Source of the DNA: Polyangiaceae bacterium
Lineage (GTDB): Bacteria; Myxococcota_A; Polyangia; Polyangiales; Polyangiaceae
NCBI GenBank assembly: GCA_019637265.1
Contig: JAHBVY010000006.1
Coordinates: 1-64,000, forward strand
Length of the DNA: 64,000 nucleotides
Reading direction: 5' to 3'
The position numbers and the translations under genes are program-made. The first letter of the stretch is position 1, and each line of letters opens with the position of its first letter. Below are positions 7,911-20,013 of the stretch, piece by piece. A model generated the notes under the pieces. That model was not told where the DNA came from and did no database searches. It saw only the letters and a program-made list of their open reading frames with translations.

Positions 7911-8943
7911 GTGACCACGCTCGAAGGCGCCGTGAGCTTGCTCAGCCTCCTCAGCGACCCCACACGCATCCGCTTGATGGCGCTGTTGCGCCGTGAGGAG
8001 CTGAGCGTGGTGGAGCTCACCCGGGTGCTGCAGCTGTCCCAGTCGCGGGTCTCCACGCACCTCGGGCGCCTGCGTGAGGCGGGGCTGCTGCGCGATCGGC
8101 GGCTCGGCAGCTCCACCCTGTACGCCGCCATCGAGGGCGACGCCGCGGCGCTCCCGTCGCGCCTCTGGAGCACCCTGCTCGGCGCGCTGGACGACGGCGT
8201 GATCGAGGCGGACTGGCAGCGCTGTGAGGCGCTGGTCGCCGCGCGCGCCTCCGCGGAAGATTGGCCCGACTCCATCGCCGGGCAGCTCGAGCGCTACTAC
8301 TCGCCGGGCCGCACCTGGGAGGCGACGGCGCGCGGCCTGGTGGGGCTGCTCCGGCTCGGCGACGTGCTCGACGTGGGCGCGGGCGACGGCGTGGTGAGCG
8401 AGCTGCTCAGCTGTTCGGCCACGAGCATCACCTTGCTCGATCGCAGCGAGCGGATGATCGAGGCCGCGCGGAAGCGCCTGGGGTCGCTCCCCAGCGCGCG
8501 TTTCCATGTGGGAGACATGCACCAGCTGCCGATGGCGGAGGAGAGCTTCGATCAGGTGCTCTTGTTCAACTGCCTGACTTACTCGCGGGCGCCGGCGCGC
8601 GCCATCGCCGAGGCGAGCCGGGTGCTGCGCCCGGGCGGCAGGCTGGTGGTGGTCACCTTGAACCAGCACACCCACGGCCACATCACGCAGACCTACTCCC
8701 ACGTGAACAGCGGCTTCAGCCCCGAGGCGCTCGCGGCGCTCCTCGAGGGCGCTGGGCTCTCGGTGCGGCGCGCGAGCGTCAGCTCCCGGGAGAAGAAGGT
8801 GCCCTACTTCGAGGTGGTGTCCGCGTTCGCGGACAAGCCGGGGAGCGCCGCGGCTCGGGCCATGAACGGGCATGAAGCGCGCCATCGAGGCGCGCGAGTC
8901 GATGCGCCCTCGAAGGGCTTTGGGGCGGGACAGAAAGAGCAGT

Positions 8944-8951
<8 letters not shown>
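7911..8951 (+). CDS. ArsR-family regulator fused to SAM-dependent methyltransferase
   Basis: A 346-residue protein. Residues 1-85 are an ArsR winged helix ([13 protein letters not shown], then [26 protein letters not shown] as recognition helix) without an obvious metal-binding cysteine pair. Residues about 120-290 are a class I methyltransferase: motif [43 protein letters not shown] and the [12 protein letters not shown] post-motif. The last 50 residues are unstructured. It overlaps metH by 8 bases, so the two are translationally coupled. The simplest reading is a repressor that senses SAM or S-adenosylhomocysteine through its second domain; this is inference. The start is GTG 7911, with TTG 7905 as the alternative inside the repeat. 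Confidence 0.85.
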
Positions 8952-12687
<3,736 letters not shown>

Positions 12688-12702
12688 CCCGTCGCGGCCG
12701 TC

Positions 12703-12766
12703 TGGCGAGCCAGTAGCGCAGTCCCCGCAGGATTTTTCGGGGGAGCTGCGCCTTCTTTGCTCGCCA
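12703..12766. terminator. Nested 64-nt palindromic structure after metH
   Basis: Outer arms TGGCGAGC and GCTCGCCA enclose inner arms GCGCAG and CTGCGC, which enclose CCCC and GGGG around a loop containing ATTTTTC. It begins 15 bases after the metH stop. The rest of the 190-base gap shows nothing else. The structure is likely a terminator or mRNA-stabilising element; there is no 3' T-tract. Confidence 0.55.
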
Positions 12767-12875
12767 CCGCATCAGGCTCCCCCGCCTTGTCCCTCGCTGG
12801 GGAGCGTGGGAGAGTGAGCCGGCGTCACTTAGGGTTGGGAGACGTCGCTTGAGCCGCCCGCGAGACACCGAACGC

Positions 12876-13604
12876 ATGAGCCCGGAGGAGCTCCCCCAGG
12901 AGGATCCTAGCGTGCACGCGTCCAGTCACGTGGCGCCGCACGCGGTGCCTCGCGCCACGCCTCACCGCACGCTGGAGATCGACACCGTTCAGGTGCCGGA
13001 GGAGAAGCAGGCGCGCATGGCGCCCACGGTGCGTGCCTTGAAGCCCCCGGTGGTCGCGCCCCTGGGGCAGCCCACCCCGCTGGGCGGCGCGTTCCAGGGC
13101 GCCGGCCGGGTGCTGTGGGCGGGGTTCGCGCTGGCGTTCCTCGTCGTGTTCTCAGGTGTGTACTTGCTGGTGAAGCTGAGCAGGTCGACTGACGAAGAGC
13201 CCACGGCGGACACCGCTGAGCTAGCGCCCGCGGCTGCCGAGCCCAGCGTGGCGCTGCCCGGCGCCGAGCCAGAGGTCATTGAGCCTGCCCTACCGGCGAG
13301 CGCAGCGGGTATCGAGGCCGCCCCGAGCGTGAGCATCGAGGCCGCCCCGGTCGGGAGCGCTGAGGCCGCGCCGGTCGTGAGCGGGGCGCCTGCTGCGAGC
13401 GTCGCCGCCGCCCCGGCTGCTCCGGTGAGCGCGGCGCCCGCGCCGAGCGTCAAGGCGGCTGCCCAACCAAGCCCGAGCGCGAAGTCGGCGTCGGCCGCCC
13501 CGAAGCCCGGGCCCCAGCCTTCGCCGAGCAAGGTGCCAGCGGCCAAGCCCGCGCCCAAGCAGCAGCCAGGCAAGGGTAAGTCTCAATGGGAAGAGTGGCT
13601 GTGA
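12876..13604 (+). CDS. Single-pass membrane protein with Ala/Pro-rich periplasmic tail
   Basis: A 242-residue protein. Residues about 1-75 are a charged cytoplasmic segment, about 80-105 a transmembrane helix (LWAGFALAFLVVFSGVYLLVKL), and the rest a low-complexity tail of Ala, Pro, Ser and Val with a repeated EAAPS/EAAPV unit, ending in a basic KQQPGKGKSQWEEWL segment. No enzymatic domain is visible. It ends 13 bases before the alpha/beta hydrolase, so they may be co-transcribed. The ATG at 12876 is chosen; a TTG at 12849 is also in frame. Confidence 0.65.
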   Translation: MSPEELPQEDPSVHASSHVAPHAVPRATPHRTLEIDTVQVPEEKQARMAPTVRALKPPVVAPLGQPTPLGGAFQGAGRVLWAGFALAFLVVFSGVYLLVKLSRSTDEEPTADTAELAPAAAEPSVALPGAEPEVIEPALPASAAGIEAAPSVSIEAAPVGSAEAAPVVSGAPAASVAAAPAAPVSAAPAPSVKAAAQPSPSAKSASAAPKPGPQPSPSKVPAAKPAPKQQPGKGKSQWEEWL

Positions 13605-13617
13605 TGAGGAGCACGCG

Positions 13618-14439
13618 ATGAGGAAGCGGACGCAAGCGATCATGCCGGGCGCGGAGCCGTGGTCCAGCCCGGGGCACGGTGAGCTTGGGCGCATCGGCAT
13701 CGTGCTCTCACACGGCATCACCGGGAGCCCCATCAGCATACGCTGGGCCGCAGAGCAGCTCGCGGCGCGCGGCTTCGCGGTGGAGCTGCCGCGCCTGCCA
13801 GGGCACGGCACCAGCTGGCTCGACATGGCGCGCACCACCTACGACGACTGGCGTCAGGAGGTGCTGGAGACCGTCGATGAGCTGACTCAGCGAACGGACG
13901 CCGTGATCCTCGGCGGGCTGTCGATGGGCGGCACCTTGGCGCTCGACATTGGTTGGCAGCGCGAGCGGCAGCTCGCGGGGCTGGTGGCCATCAACGCCAC
14001 GGTGCTCCCGCGCGCCGGGGTGCTCGCCAAGATCGCGCCGGTGTTGAAGTACGTGGTGCCCGTCGCGCCCTCCAAGGCAGCGGGCCTGGTGGAGAACGAC
14101 GCGGCGCGCGCCGGGGTGGACGAGCGCGCTTACTCGATGTTGCCGGCCGGCGCCGCGAACTCCTTCCTCGCGGTGCTGCCGCGGGTGCGTCGGCAGCTCC
14201 GGCAGCTGCGGCTCCCGGTGCTGGTCGCCTACGCGCCGCAAGATCACAGCGTGCCAGCGGCGAACTCGCGCGCCATCCTCGACACCCTCGGCGGTTTCGG
14301 TGAGGAGCTGGTGCTCGAGCGCTCGTATCACCTGGCCACCATGGATTTGGATCGGGAGCTGCTGGTGGATCGCATCGCGGCCTTCGCCGAGCGCGTCGCG
14401 AAGGAGCGCTGGGCCGCCGCCGAAGCCGCCGCGCCGTGA
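13618..14439 (+). CDS. Alpha/beta hydrolase, carboxylesterase/monoacylglycerol-lipase type
   Basis: A 273-residue cytoplasmic hydrolase. The oxyanion strand IVLSHGITGSP is near residues 25-35, the nucleophile elbow GLSMGGT near residue 100, the acid in VAYAPQDHSVPA and the catalytic His in ERSYHLATMDLD near the C-terminus. The pattern matches Est30-like bacterial carboxylesterases and monoacylglycerol lipases. GAGGAG lies 6 bases before the ATG at 13618, fixing the start. Natural substrate unknown. Confidence 0.85.
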   Translation: MRKRTQAIMPGAEPWSSPGHGELGRIGIVLSHGITGSPISIRWAAEQLAARGFAVELPRLPGHGTSWLDMARTTYDDWRQEVLETVDELTQRTDAVILGGLSMGGTLALDIGWQRERQLAGLVAINATVLPRAGVLAKIAPVLKYVVPVAPSKAAGLVENDAARAGVDERAYSMLPAGAANSFLAVLPRVRRQLRQLRLPVLVAYAPQDHSVPAANSRAILDTLGGFGEELVLERSYHLATMDLDRELLVDRIAAFAERVAKERWAAAEAAAP

Positions 14440-14515
14440 CGCTCTGTCCACGCGTCGCCTGCGCAGGTGAGCTCCAAGCGTTGCGTGGTGCGGGCGGTGG
14501 CACTAGAGAAGGCGC

Positions 14516-15331
14516 ATGACGCGTGAGCCGGGAGCCGGCACTCCCGAGCTCGACACCGAAGCGCCCGAGTCCGGCTCGAAACCGGATCCTATCGAGGCGG
14601 CCCTCGAGCCCGCCCGCTCCGAAGAGCCCGAGGGCGACGCGCCCGCGAGTGAGCCACCGCCGGAGCTCGATCCCGCCACGCGTCAGCGGCGCCGCTTGCA
14701 CCTCACGCTGCTGCTCGGCGGCATGGTGGCGGTGGGCATCATGGGCACGGTGGGCACGGCGCTGAGCCCGAAGCTGCTCGCGAACTACCCGCTGCTCCTG
14801 ATCGCCTTGGCCCCGGGGATGCCGAACCTCGTCACCGTGGCGCCCGCGACGGAGCTGGTGCCGTTCCTCGGCGTGGCGGTGCTGCGGCTCTTGCTGGCCG
14901 ATCCGCTCTACTTCGCGCTCGGTCGTTGGTTTCACAAGGACGCGGTGGCGTGGGCCGAGCGCCGCGCGGGTCGCTTCGGCGCCACCATCCGCGAGCTGGA
15001 GGAGGCCTTCTCGCGCTGGGGCTCGCCGTTGGTGCTCATATTCCCGTATGGAATCGTGTGCCTGCTGGCCGGCGCCTCGAAGATGACGAGCGCCCGCTTC
15101 TGGACGTTGAACGTCATCGGCACCCTCGGCACCGCGCTGGTGGTGCGCCTGTTCGGCGAGTCGCTGTCTTCCCCCATCGCGCGCCTCACCGGTTGGGTCG
15201 ACAGCAACTCCACCTGGCTCACCTACGTCATCGTCGGGATCATCGTGGTGAGCTACGTCGCGCGGCGCCTCGGCGGCAAGCAGCCGTCTCAGGGCATCGA
15301 TCAGGAGATAGACCTCGACTCACGCCGCTGA
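14516..15331 (+). CDS. DedA/VTT-like integral membrane protein
   Basis: A 271-residue protein with a 60-residue acidic/proline-rich cytoplasmic N-terminus and four to five hydrophobic segments at about 63-85, 92-112, 120-140, 170-195 and 235-255. The FLGVAVLRLLLADPLYFALGRWF segment and the later RWGSPLVLIFPYGIVCLLAGASKM segment resemble the two re-entrant regions of DedA/VTT proteins (lipid scramblase or transporter-like). The match is remote. It lies alone between the hydrolase and the convergent DTW gene. Confidence 0.6.
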   Translation: MTREPGAGTPELDTEAPESGSKPDPIEAALEPARSEEPEGDAPASEPPPELDPATRQRRRLHLTLLLGGMVAVGIMGTVGTALSPKLLANYPLLLIALAPGMPNLVTVAPATELVPFLGVAVLRLLLADPLYFALGRWFHKDAVAWAERRAGRFGATIRELEEAFSRWGSPLVLIFPYGIVCLLAGASKMTSARFWTLNVIGTLGTALVVRLFGESLSSPIARLTGWVDSNSTWLTYVIVGIIVVSYVARRLGGKQPSQGIDQEIDLDSRR

Positions 15332-15374
15332 TCCGCGCGCTCGAGCGAGTCAGGCTTTTCGCCCGCGCTGAGTG

Positions 15375-15440
15375 TTTTCTTTTGGGGGTTGGACGGCACC
15401 GCGCCATCCCCAGGCGCACGCAGCGCCGCGCGCCCGAGCG
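15375..15440. repeat. Dispersed intergenic repeat, long copy 3
   Basis: Core TTTTGGGGGTTGGAC followed by GGCACCGCGCC. Read on the minus strand, the roughly 55 nt including GGCGCTGCGTGCG and GCGGTGCCGTCCAAC closely match the copy at 18653-18713. It lies between convergent genes. Confidence 0.85.
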
Positions 15441-15499
15441 TGACCCTGGCGAGCCACCGCTCGTCACCTGACCCACTCCGACGTCGTCCGTCGATCGCT

Positions 15500-16822
15500 T
15501 CACGCCGCGCGTCCCCCGCCTACGCGGAGCAGCTCCACCATGGCGAGCGCCGCGCCCAGGCGGGCGCCGGCGCGCCCTGGGAGCCCCGTGTCGTGCGGCG
15601 TGAGGCCCTCCAGCGCTACCAGCTGCTCGATCGTCCCGCGGTGCTCGCCGCGCCGGAGGTTGTAGTAAGCGGCCTTGAGCAGCACGAAGGGCACTTCATC
15701 AGTGATACTGTCTACTTGGTGATTGTCAGTTTCACTGCCTGAGCGCGCCCCCACCTCATCCGTATCACTGACGATGTGTGAGCCTCCCTCGGGATCGCCG
15801 CGGAGGCGCGCCTCCGCTTCACGGAGCACGTTCCAGGTGGACTGGTTCCAGGTGGCGACGAAGTCCGTCGGGCGGAGGAAGCGCCGCCAGGCGCTGAGCG
15901 CCTCGCGCAGCGTCGGCGCGGCCTCGAGCGCCGCGCGGTCGAGCCCCAGGTGCCCCAGGTGCTGATCGCTCACCGGCTGCTCTGGCCGCACCAGGGTGGC
16001 GAAGCGCTCCCCGGTGGCGGGGCGCATCGCCACCCAGTAGATGAGCTGGCTCTTGGCCGGCGTGGCGCCCGCTGGGAGCATGAACCGCGGCTCGGCCGAG
16101 GACTCCCCGCACGCCACCACCAAGCGCTCGTAGTCCTCCGTGAGCACGCTCGGCACCGCGCGGCTCGGGCGCGGCGCTCGGGGCCGATGCGCGCGCCCGC
16201 GACGCACCTTCGCGTGCTCCACCTGATCGTCGATCATCCGATCGAAGCGCGCGAGCAGCCGCTCCGCGCCCGGCGTCTCCGGCTCGAGCACCTGGAGCGC
16301 CTCGAGGATCGCCTCCAGCGTGGAGATGTAGTCAGCCCGTGGTTCTTTACGGATCCGGTAGCGGCTCGGCGCGGCTGGGTCCAGGCGGTAGTGAGGCAGC
16401 GCGGCGAGCCACGGGGTGTCGCGGTACAGCGCGCGCGCTTGGTACCAAGTGCCGTCCAGCACCACCAGCTGCTCGGGCCGCTCGCTTAGAGCCAGCGTGG
16501 CGAGGTCGCGCGCGCCTTCGCTCGGGTAGAGCAGGCCCGCGCGCGGGCCCAGGCTCGGGCGCTCCCCCTCGAAGCGCGGCGCGCCCTCATAGCCGAACGC
16601 GCGCTCGGGCCAGCACACCAGGCGCCGCACCCGGCGGAGCCCCAGCTCCGCCAGCCGCGCGGTGCCGATGGGGTGGAAGCGCTCGCGCGGGTGCTGCAGG
16701 ATAATGATTTCCGTGCGGTTATTTAACGGCTCGAGGTCGTGGCACACGCACAGCTGGGCCGGCTTGTGGCAGCGGTAGCAGCGCTCGCGCGCGGCGTGGA
16801 CCTCGGGCTCAGTCACCTTCAC
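15500..16822 (-). CDS. DTW-domain tRNA-uridine aminocarboxypropyltransferase with C-terminal exonuclease-like domain
   Basis: A 440-residue protein starting at GTG in a GTGA overlap with the upstream LD-transpeptidase gene. Residues about 5-200 are a DTW domain: zinc-type CYRCHKPAQLCVC, HPRERFHPIGTARL and the name motif DGTWYQAR. DTW enzymes (TapT/DTWD) install the acp group on tRNA uridine using SAM. Residues about 235-440 are unlike the usual short DTW proteins and weakly follow a DEDD 3'-5' exonuclease layout (VVACGESSAEPRF first strand, TWNQSTWNVL middle, HDTGLPGRAGARLGAALAMVELL last), with acidic catalytic positions mostly missing. Two decayed CAG-N5-CTG palindromes lie in a linker around 15699-15740. 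Confidence 0.8.
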   Translation of the reverse strand: MKVTEPEVHAARERCYRCHKPAQLCVCHDLEPLNNRTEIIILQHPRERFHPIGTARLAELGLRRVRRLVCWPERAFGYEGAPRFEGERPSLGPRAGLLYPSEGARDLATLALSERPEQLVVLDGTWYQARALYRDTPWLAALPHYRLDPAAPSRYRIRKEPRADYISTLEAILEALQVLEPETPGAERLLARFDRMIDDQVEHAKVRRGRAHRPRAPRPSRAVPSVLTEDYERLVVACGESSAEPRFMLPAGATPAKSQLIYWVAMRPATGERFATLVRPEQPVSDQHLGHLGLDRAALEAAPTLREALSAWRRFLRPTDFVATWNQSTWNVLREAEARLRGDPEGGSHIVSDTDEVGARSGSETDNHQVDSITDEVPFVLLKAAYYNLRRGEHRGTIEQLVALEGLTPHDTGLPGRAGARLGAALAMVELLRVGGGRAA

Positions 16823-18510
16823 CGAACGATGAGCTGGGTGGCCGGCTCTTCGCTCGGGCGCCAGCGGACGCCGTGCCAACCCTCGGGGAGCGCTGGCTCC
16901 GTGAAGTCGAACAGCCATTTGCCGTCGATGGGTGACAGGTTCACGCAGCCGGCGCTCATGCGCTCGCCCCAGCGGTCGTGCCAGTAGGCGCCGTGCAGCG
17001 CGTGGGGGCCGCTGAAGTTCTGCGCCCAAGGGACGTCCGAGTGGATGAACTCGCCGGGCGCCTCCATGGTGGCCGTCGCGAACTTGCCGGTGATCTTGAA
17101 GCTCCCGGTCGGGGTCGCCGCGGTGTCGATGGCGGGCACGCCGGGCGTCGGCGTGCCGCCGCGGCCGGGCGAGATGAGGGTGATGTACACCACCTGGGTG
17201 CCCTCATAGGCCACCAGCCAGCCCTGCCACACGTTCGTCTCCACCCAGGTGGCGCGCCCCTTCGGGGCGAGGCCGGTTTCGTCAGGCTGACCGACCACCG
17301 CGCCCCAGGGCGTCTCCGTACGGATCTCGGGGAGCACCGCGTCCGTCCGCTTCAGCCAAGCGCCGCCCTGGACCTCGAGGTAGCTGGCGCCGCTCACCTC
17401 ACGCTGCTGCCCCGTGAGCTCCACCCAGGAGAGCCGCGCGAACACCTGCCCCGGCACCGGCTCGAAGCCGTCACTCGCGGGGCGGTAATGTGGCCTGTCT
17501 TCCTTACGGAAGAAGGCGACGCGCGGCAGCGCGCCGCCGGTGAGCCGCAAGTCTTCGCCCACCCGGATCCCGCGGAAGTCGATCTTCGGGTAGGGCACCA
17601 CGCGCGTCTTGGGCACCCACATCAGGTCCGCGGTGAGTAAGAGCGGGGTCCCCTCGAAGGTCGCCTCGGCGCTGTAGGCGACGGTGGACAGCGGCAGCAG
17701 CCGATTCCTCGGCTCGTTCAAGGTGGAGGGGTAGGCGCCGAGGTCCATCGGCGCCGCGGTGGGCAGGCTCAAGTCCACGCCTTGGAGCCGCTCGTCGTGC
17801 TCACGCTGCTTCGTGCTGGCGCCCTCGTCCGTCGCCTCACCGCGGGCGCGCGCCAGCGCGGCCTCGTGCTCAGGCAGATCCCACTCGCGGCGCCGCCGCT
17901 CGGCGCGGGTGGGGGGCGCCTTGTATTTCTGGATCCCGCGGCTCTCGCCGTACTGGTGCGGCCACGGCGTGTCGGTGCGTGGCGCGTGAGGCAAGGTCGC
18001 TTGGAGCGCTGGGTCGTCAGCGTCCAGCGTCGCGGTGTTGCCGTCCACGCACACGTAACCGAACGGCTCGATCGCGTACCACAGGCTGTTGTTCTCCGGC
18101 CCGGGGCAACCAGGGCCGATCGCGGGCTCCGCTTCGCGCAGCTTCGCGCTGCCGCCCAGCCACAGGAAGCCGACCCAGCCGTTCGGGTTGGGCTGAGGGC
18201 GCACCCACACGAAGCGCGACTTGGCGTACACGCGCGGCCCATCTCGGGGCAGCTCGGGGCGCGGTGGCTCGCTCGGCTTCGCCTCACCCAGGCTCACCGT
18301 GGTGCCCATGGTGCCGCAGCCGCCGGTGCCGAGCGCTTCGCCCTCGGCGTCAGCGCCGCTGTCCATACGCGGCGCAGCCATCGCGCTCGCGCCCTCGGCG
18401 TGGGCACCGCCCGCGGCTGACCGCTCCTGCTCCGCCGGGTTGGGTGTGCCAGCGCAGGCCACGAGCGGCGCCACCCAGGAGCCGAGCAGGAGCAGGCGCG
18501 CGCTTCGCAT
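16819..18510 (-). CDS. LD-transpeptidase (YkuD) lipoprotein
   Basis: A 563-residue protein with a lipoprotein signal (RLLLLGSWVAPLVAC, acylated Cys near residue 19). The YkuD catalytic domain is at the C-terminus (about 430-550): SPGRGGTPTPGVPAIDTAATPTGSF opens it, and HGAYWHDRWGERMSAGCVNLS holds the catalytic His and Cys. These enzymes crosslink peptidoglycan (3-3 links) or attach proteins to it in the periplasm. The middle 300 residues include strands such as YAKSRFVWVRPQPNPNGWVGFLWLGGS that may bind cell wall. The stop overlaps the start of the DTW gene. Confidence 0.88.
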   Translation of the reverse strand: MRSARLLLLGSWVAPLVACAGTPNPAEQERSAAGGAHAEGASAMAAPRMDSGADAEGEALGTGGCGTMGTTVSLGEAKPSEPPRPELPRDGPRVYAKSRFVWVRPQPNPNGWVGFLWLGGSAKLREAEPAIGPGCPGPENNSLWYAIEPFGYVCVDGNTATLDADDPALQATLPHAPRTDTPWPHQYGESRGIQKYKAPPTRAERRRREWDLPEHEAALARARGEATDEGASTKQREHDERLQGVDLSLPTAAPMDLGAYPSTLNEPRNRLLPLSTVAYSAEATFEGTPLLLTADLMWVPKTRVVPYPKIDFRGIRVGEDLRLTGGALPRVAFFRKEDRPHYRPASDGFEPVPGQVFARLSWVELTGQQREVSGASYLEVQGGAWLKRTDAVLPEIRTETPWGAVVGQPDETGLAPKGRATWVETNVWQGWLVAYEGTQVVYITLISPGRGGTPTPGVPAIDTAATPTGSFKITGKFATATMEAPGEFIHSDVPWAQNFSGPHALHGAYWHDRWGERMSAGCVNLSPIDGKWLFDFTEPALPEGWHGVRWRPSEEPATQLIVR

Positions 18511-18652
18511 CGGCCCTGACGCTAGCACGGCACGCGCGGGTTGGCGGGGTGACGCGGCCTTGGAGCGACTCTCGTCCAACCGGCTCTTCGACGCCTCGAG
18601 GCTCACACAGCGCGCTTCATGGCGGCATGAAGTCGCCTGGACGTCGAGGACG

Positions 18653-18713
18653 AGCGACGCGCGGCGCTGCGTGCGGCTGGAGTTGGAGCGGTGCCGTCCA
18701 ACCCCCAAAAAAA
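18653..18713. repeat. Dispersed intergenic repeat, long copy 4
   Basis: Ends in GCGGTGCCGTCCAAC then CCCCAAAAAAA; the upstream part contains GACGCGCGGCGCTGCGTGCG. It is the reverse-orientation partner of the copy at 15375. A related CGTCCAACCGGCTCTTC word is present near 18573 and again near 2706. The divergent gap it sits in has no gene. Confidence 0.85.
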
Positions 18714-18774
18714 CCAGCGTCGGGCGCCTCATCCGGGGATTGCGCGGCTCCTTGGACCGCACTAGGTGCTGCGC

Positions 18775-19146
18775 ATGAGTCGAGCCATTTTGGACGAGGC
18801 GCGCATCCACCCGGCGATCCGTGAGCGCATCGCGGCGAACCATCGAGACATCGTGGAGGAGGTGGAGCGCGCCGTTTCGGCGCACGACGTGGTGGTGGTG
18901 GGGATGAAGCAGAACCCCGTCCCTCGCAAGGCGCGGGCGCTGCTCGAGCGTGAGGGCATCGCCTTCGAGTACCTCGAGTATGGGAGTTACTTGAACACGT
19001 GGCGGCGTCGCAACGCGCTCAAGATGTGGACAGGTTGGCCTACCTTCCCGATGATCTTCATCAAGGGGCAGCTGATCGGCGGCTTCGAGGACTTGCAGGC
19101 GCTGGTGAGCTCTGGCGCGCTGCGAGAGCTGCTCGGCGAGCGCTGA
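18775..19146 (+). CDS. Glutaredoxin-like protein lacking active-site cysteines
   Basis: A 123-residue protein with a clear glutaredoxin fold: VVVVGMKQNPVPRKARALLE at the active-site position, the WTGWPTFPMIFIKGQ strand with the cis-proline, and the LIGGFEDLQAL glutathione-site motif. Where CPYC or CGFS is expected it reads NPVPRK, and the whole protein has no cysteine. It therefore cannot do thiol-disulfide exchange and may bind glutathione or a partner protein only. It ends directly before the GTG of mutH, so both are probably one transcript. Confidence 0.85.
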   Translation: MSRAILDEARIHPAIRERIAANHRDIVEEVERAVSAHDVVVVGMKQNPVPRKARALLEREGIAFEYLEYGSYLNTWRRRNALKMWTGWPTFPMIFIKGQLIGGFEDLQALVSSGALRELLGER

Positions 19147-19938
19147 GTGTCGCGCCGCCGGTCGGATCCTGCTGACTCATCGGGCGCGCCCGACGCTGCT
19201 TCGACGGATCCATCGAGCCTCACCGCAGCGCAGCGGGGCGCTCCAAGCGCGGCTCGGGTGCCGGTCTTCGTCGCGCCGCCTGCGAGCGAGGCGGAGCTCG
19301 TCAGTCGCGCTGAGCAGCTCGCGGGGGAGCCGCTCGGCGTGCTCGCAGCACGCGTGGGTTGGGAGGCGCCAGCGGACCTCAGGCGGCACAAGGGCTTCAC
19401 CGGGCAGCTGATGGAGCGACTGCTCGGGGCCACGGGGGGCTCGCGCGCCGTCGCGGATTTTCCGGAGCTCGGCGTGGAATTGAAGACCTTGCCCGTGGAC
19501 GCGCGGGGGGTGCCGAGTGAGTCGACCTTCGTGACGAGCATCCCGCTCGGGGAGATCGGCGACGTGGAGTTCGAGCAGTCGCGCGTGGTGCGCAAGCTCT
19601 CGCGGGTGCTGTGGGTGCCAGTGGAGGGCACGCGCTCGCTGCCGGTGGCGGAGCGGCGCGTGGGGACGCCGCTCATCTGGAGCCCGAGCGCGGAGGAGCT
19701 CAGTGTGCTGCGGAGCGATTGGGAGTCACTCTGCCTGCTCATCGCGCAGGGGCAGGTGGAGTCGGTCACGGGGCACCTGGGGCGCTACCTTCAGGTGCGC
19801 CCCAAGGCGCGCGATGGCAGCGCGCGGCGCGTGGCTTACGACGAAGATGGCGCGCGCTTGCTGGCGAATCCGCGCGGTTTCTACCTGCGGGCGCGCTTCA
19901 CGCAGCAGATCCTGGCGCGGCACTTCCGTTTGGGCTGA
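19147..19938 (+). CDS. mutH: MutH-type DNA mismatch repair endonuclease
   Basis: A 263-residue protein. After a 35-residue disordered N-terminus, residues about 45-260 match MutH throughout: KGFTGQLMERLLGATGGSRAV, DFPELGVELKTLPVD, ESTFVTSIPL, RKLSRVLWVPVEG, TPLIWSPSAEE and the C-terminal RFTQQILARHF helix. The catalytic triad is intact as D104, E111 and K113, with the same spacing as E. coli D70/E77/K79. MutH nicks the unmethylated strand at hemimethylated GATC when activated by MutS/MutL. No dam, mutS or mutL is in the window. It starts at GTG adjacent to the previous stop. Confidence 0.93.
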   Translation: MSRRRSDPADSSGAPDAASTDPSSLTAAQRGAPSAARVPVFVAPPASEAELVSRAEQLAGEPLGVLAARVGWEAPADLRRHKGFTGQLMERLLGATGGSRAVADFPELGVELKTLPVDARGVPSESTFVTSIPLGEIGDVEFEQSRVVRKLSRVLWVPVEGTRSLPVAERRVGTPLIWSPSAEELSVLRSDWESLCLLIAQGQVESVTGHLGRYLQVRPKARDGSARRVAYDEDGARLLANPRGFYLRARFTQQILARHFRLG

Positions 19939-19969
19939 GGCGCGCGAGGCGATCGAGCTCTCTGATCCG

Positions 19970-20000
19970 AGCACGACAACGGTAGCCCGTTCGTCGTGCT
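19970..20000. repeat. REP-like hairpin between mutH and the radical SAM gene
   Basis: AGCACGACAACGG and CCGTTCGTCGTGCT pair over a TAGC loop with a single bulge. The arm core CGACGAACGG/CCGTTCGTCG recurs in the hairpin at 59478. No T-run follows. The GTG at 19996 lies inside the 3' arm, which argues for a later start of the next gene. Confidence 0.6.
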
Positions 20001-20013
20001 AGAGTGGGTAGGC

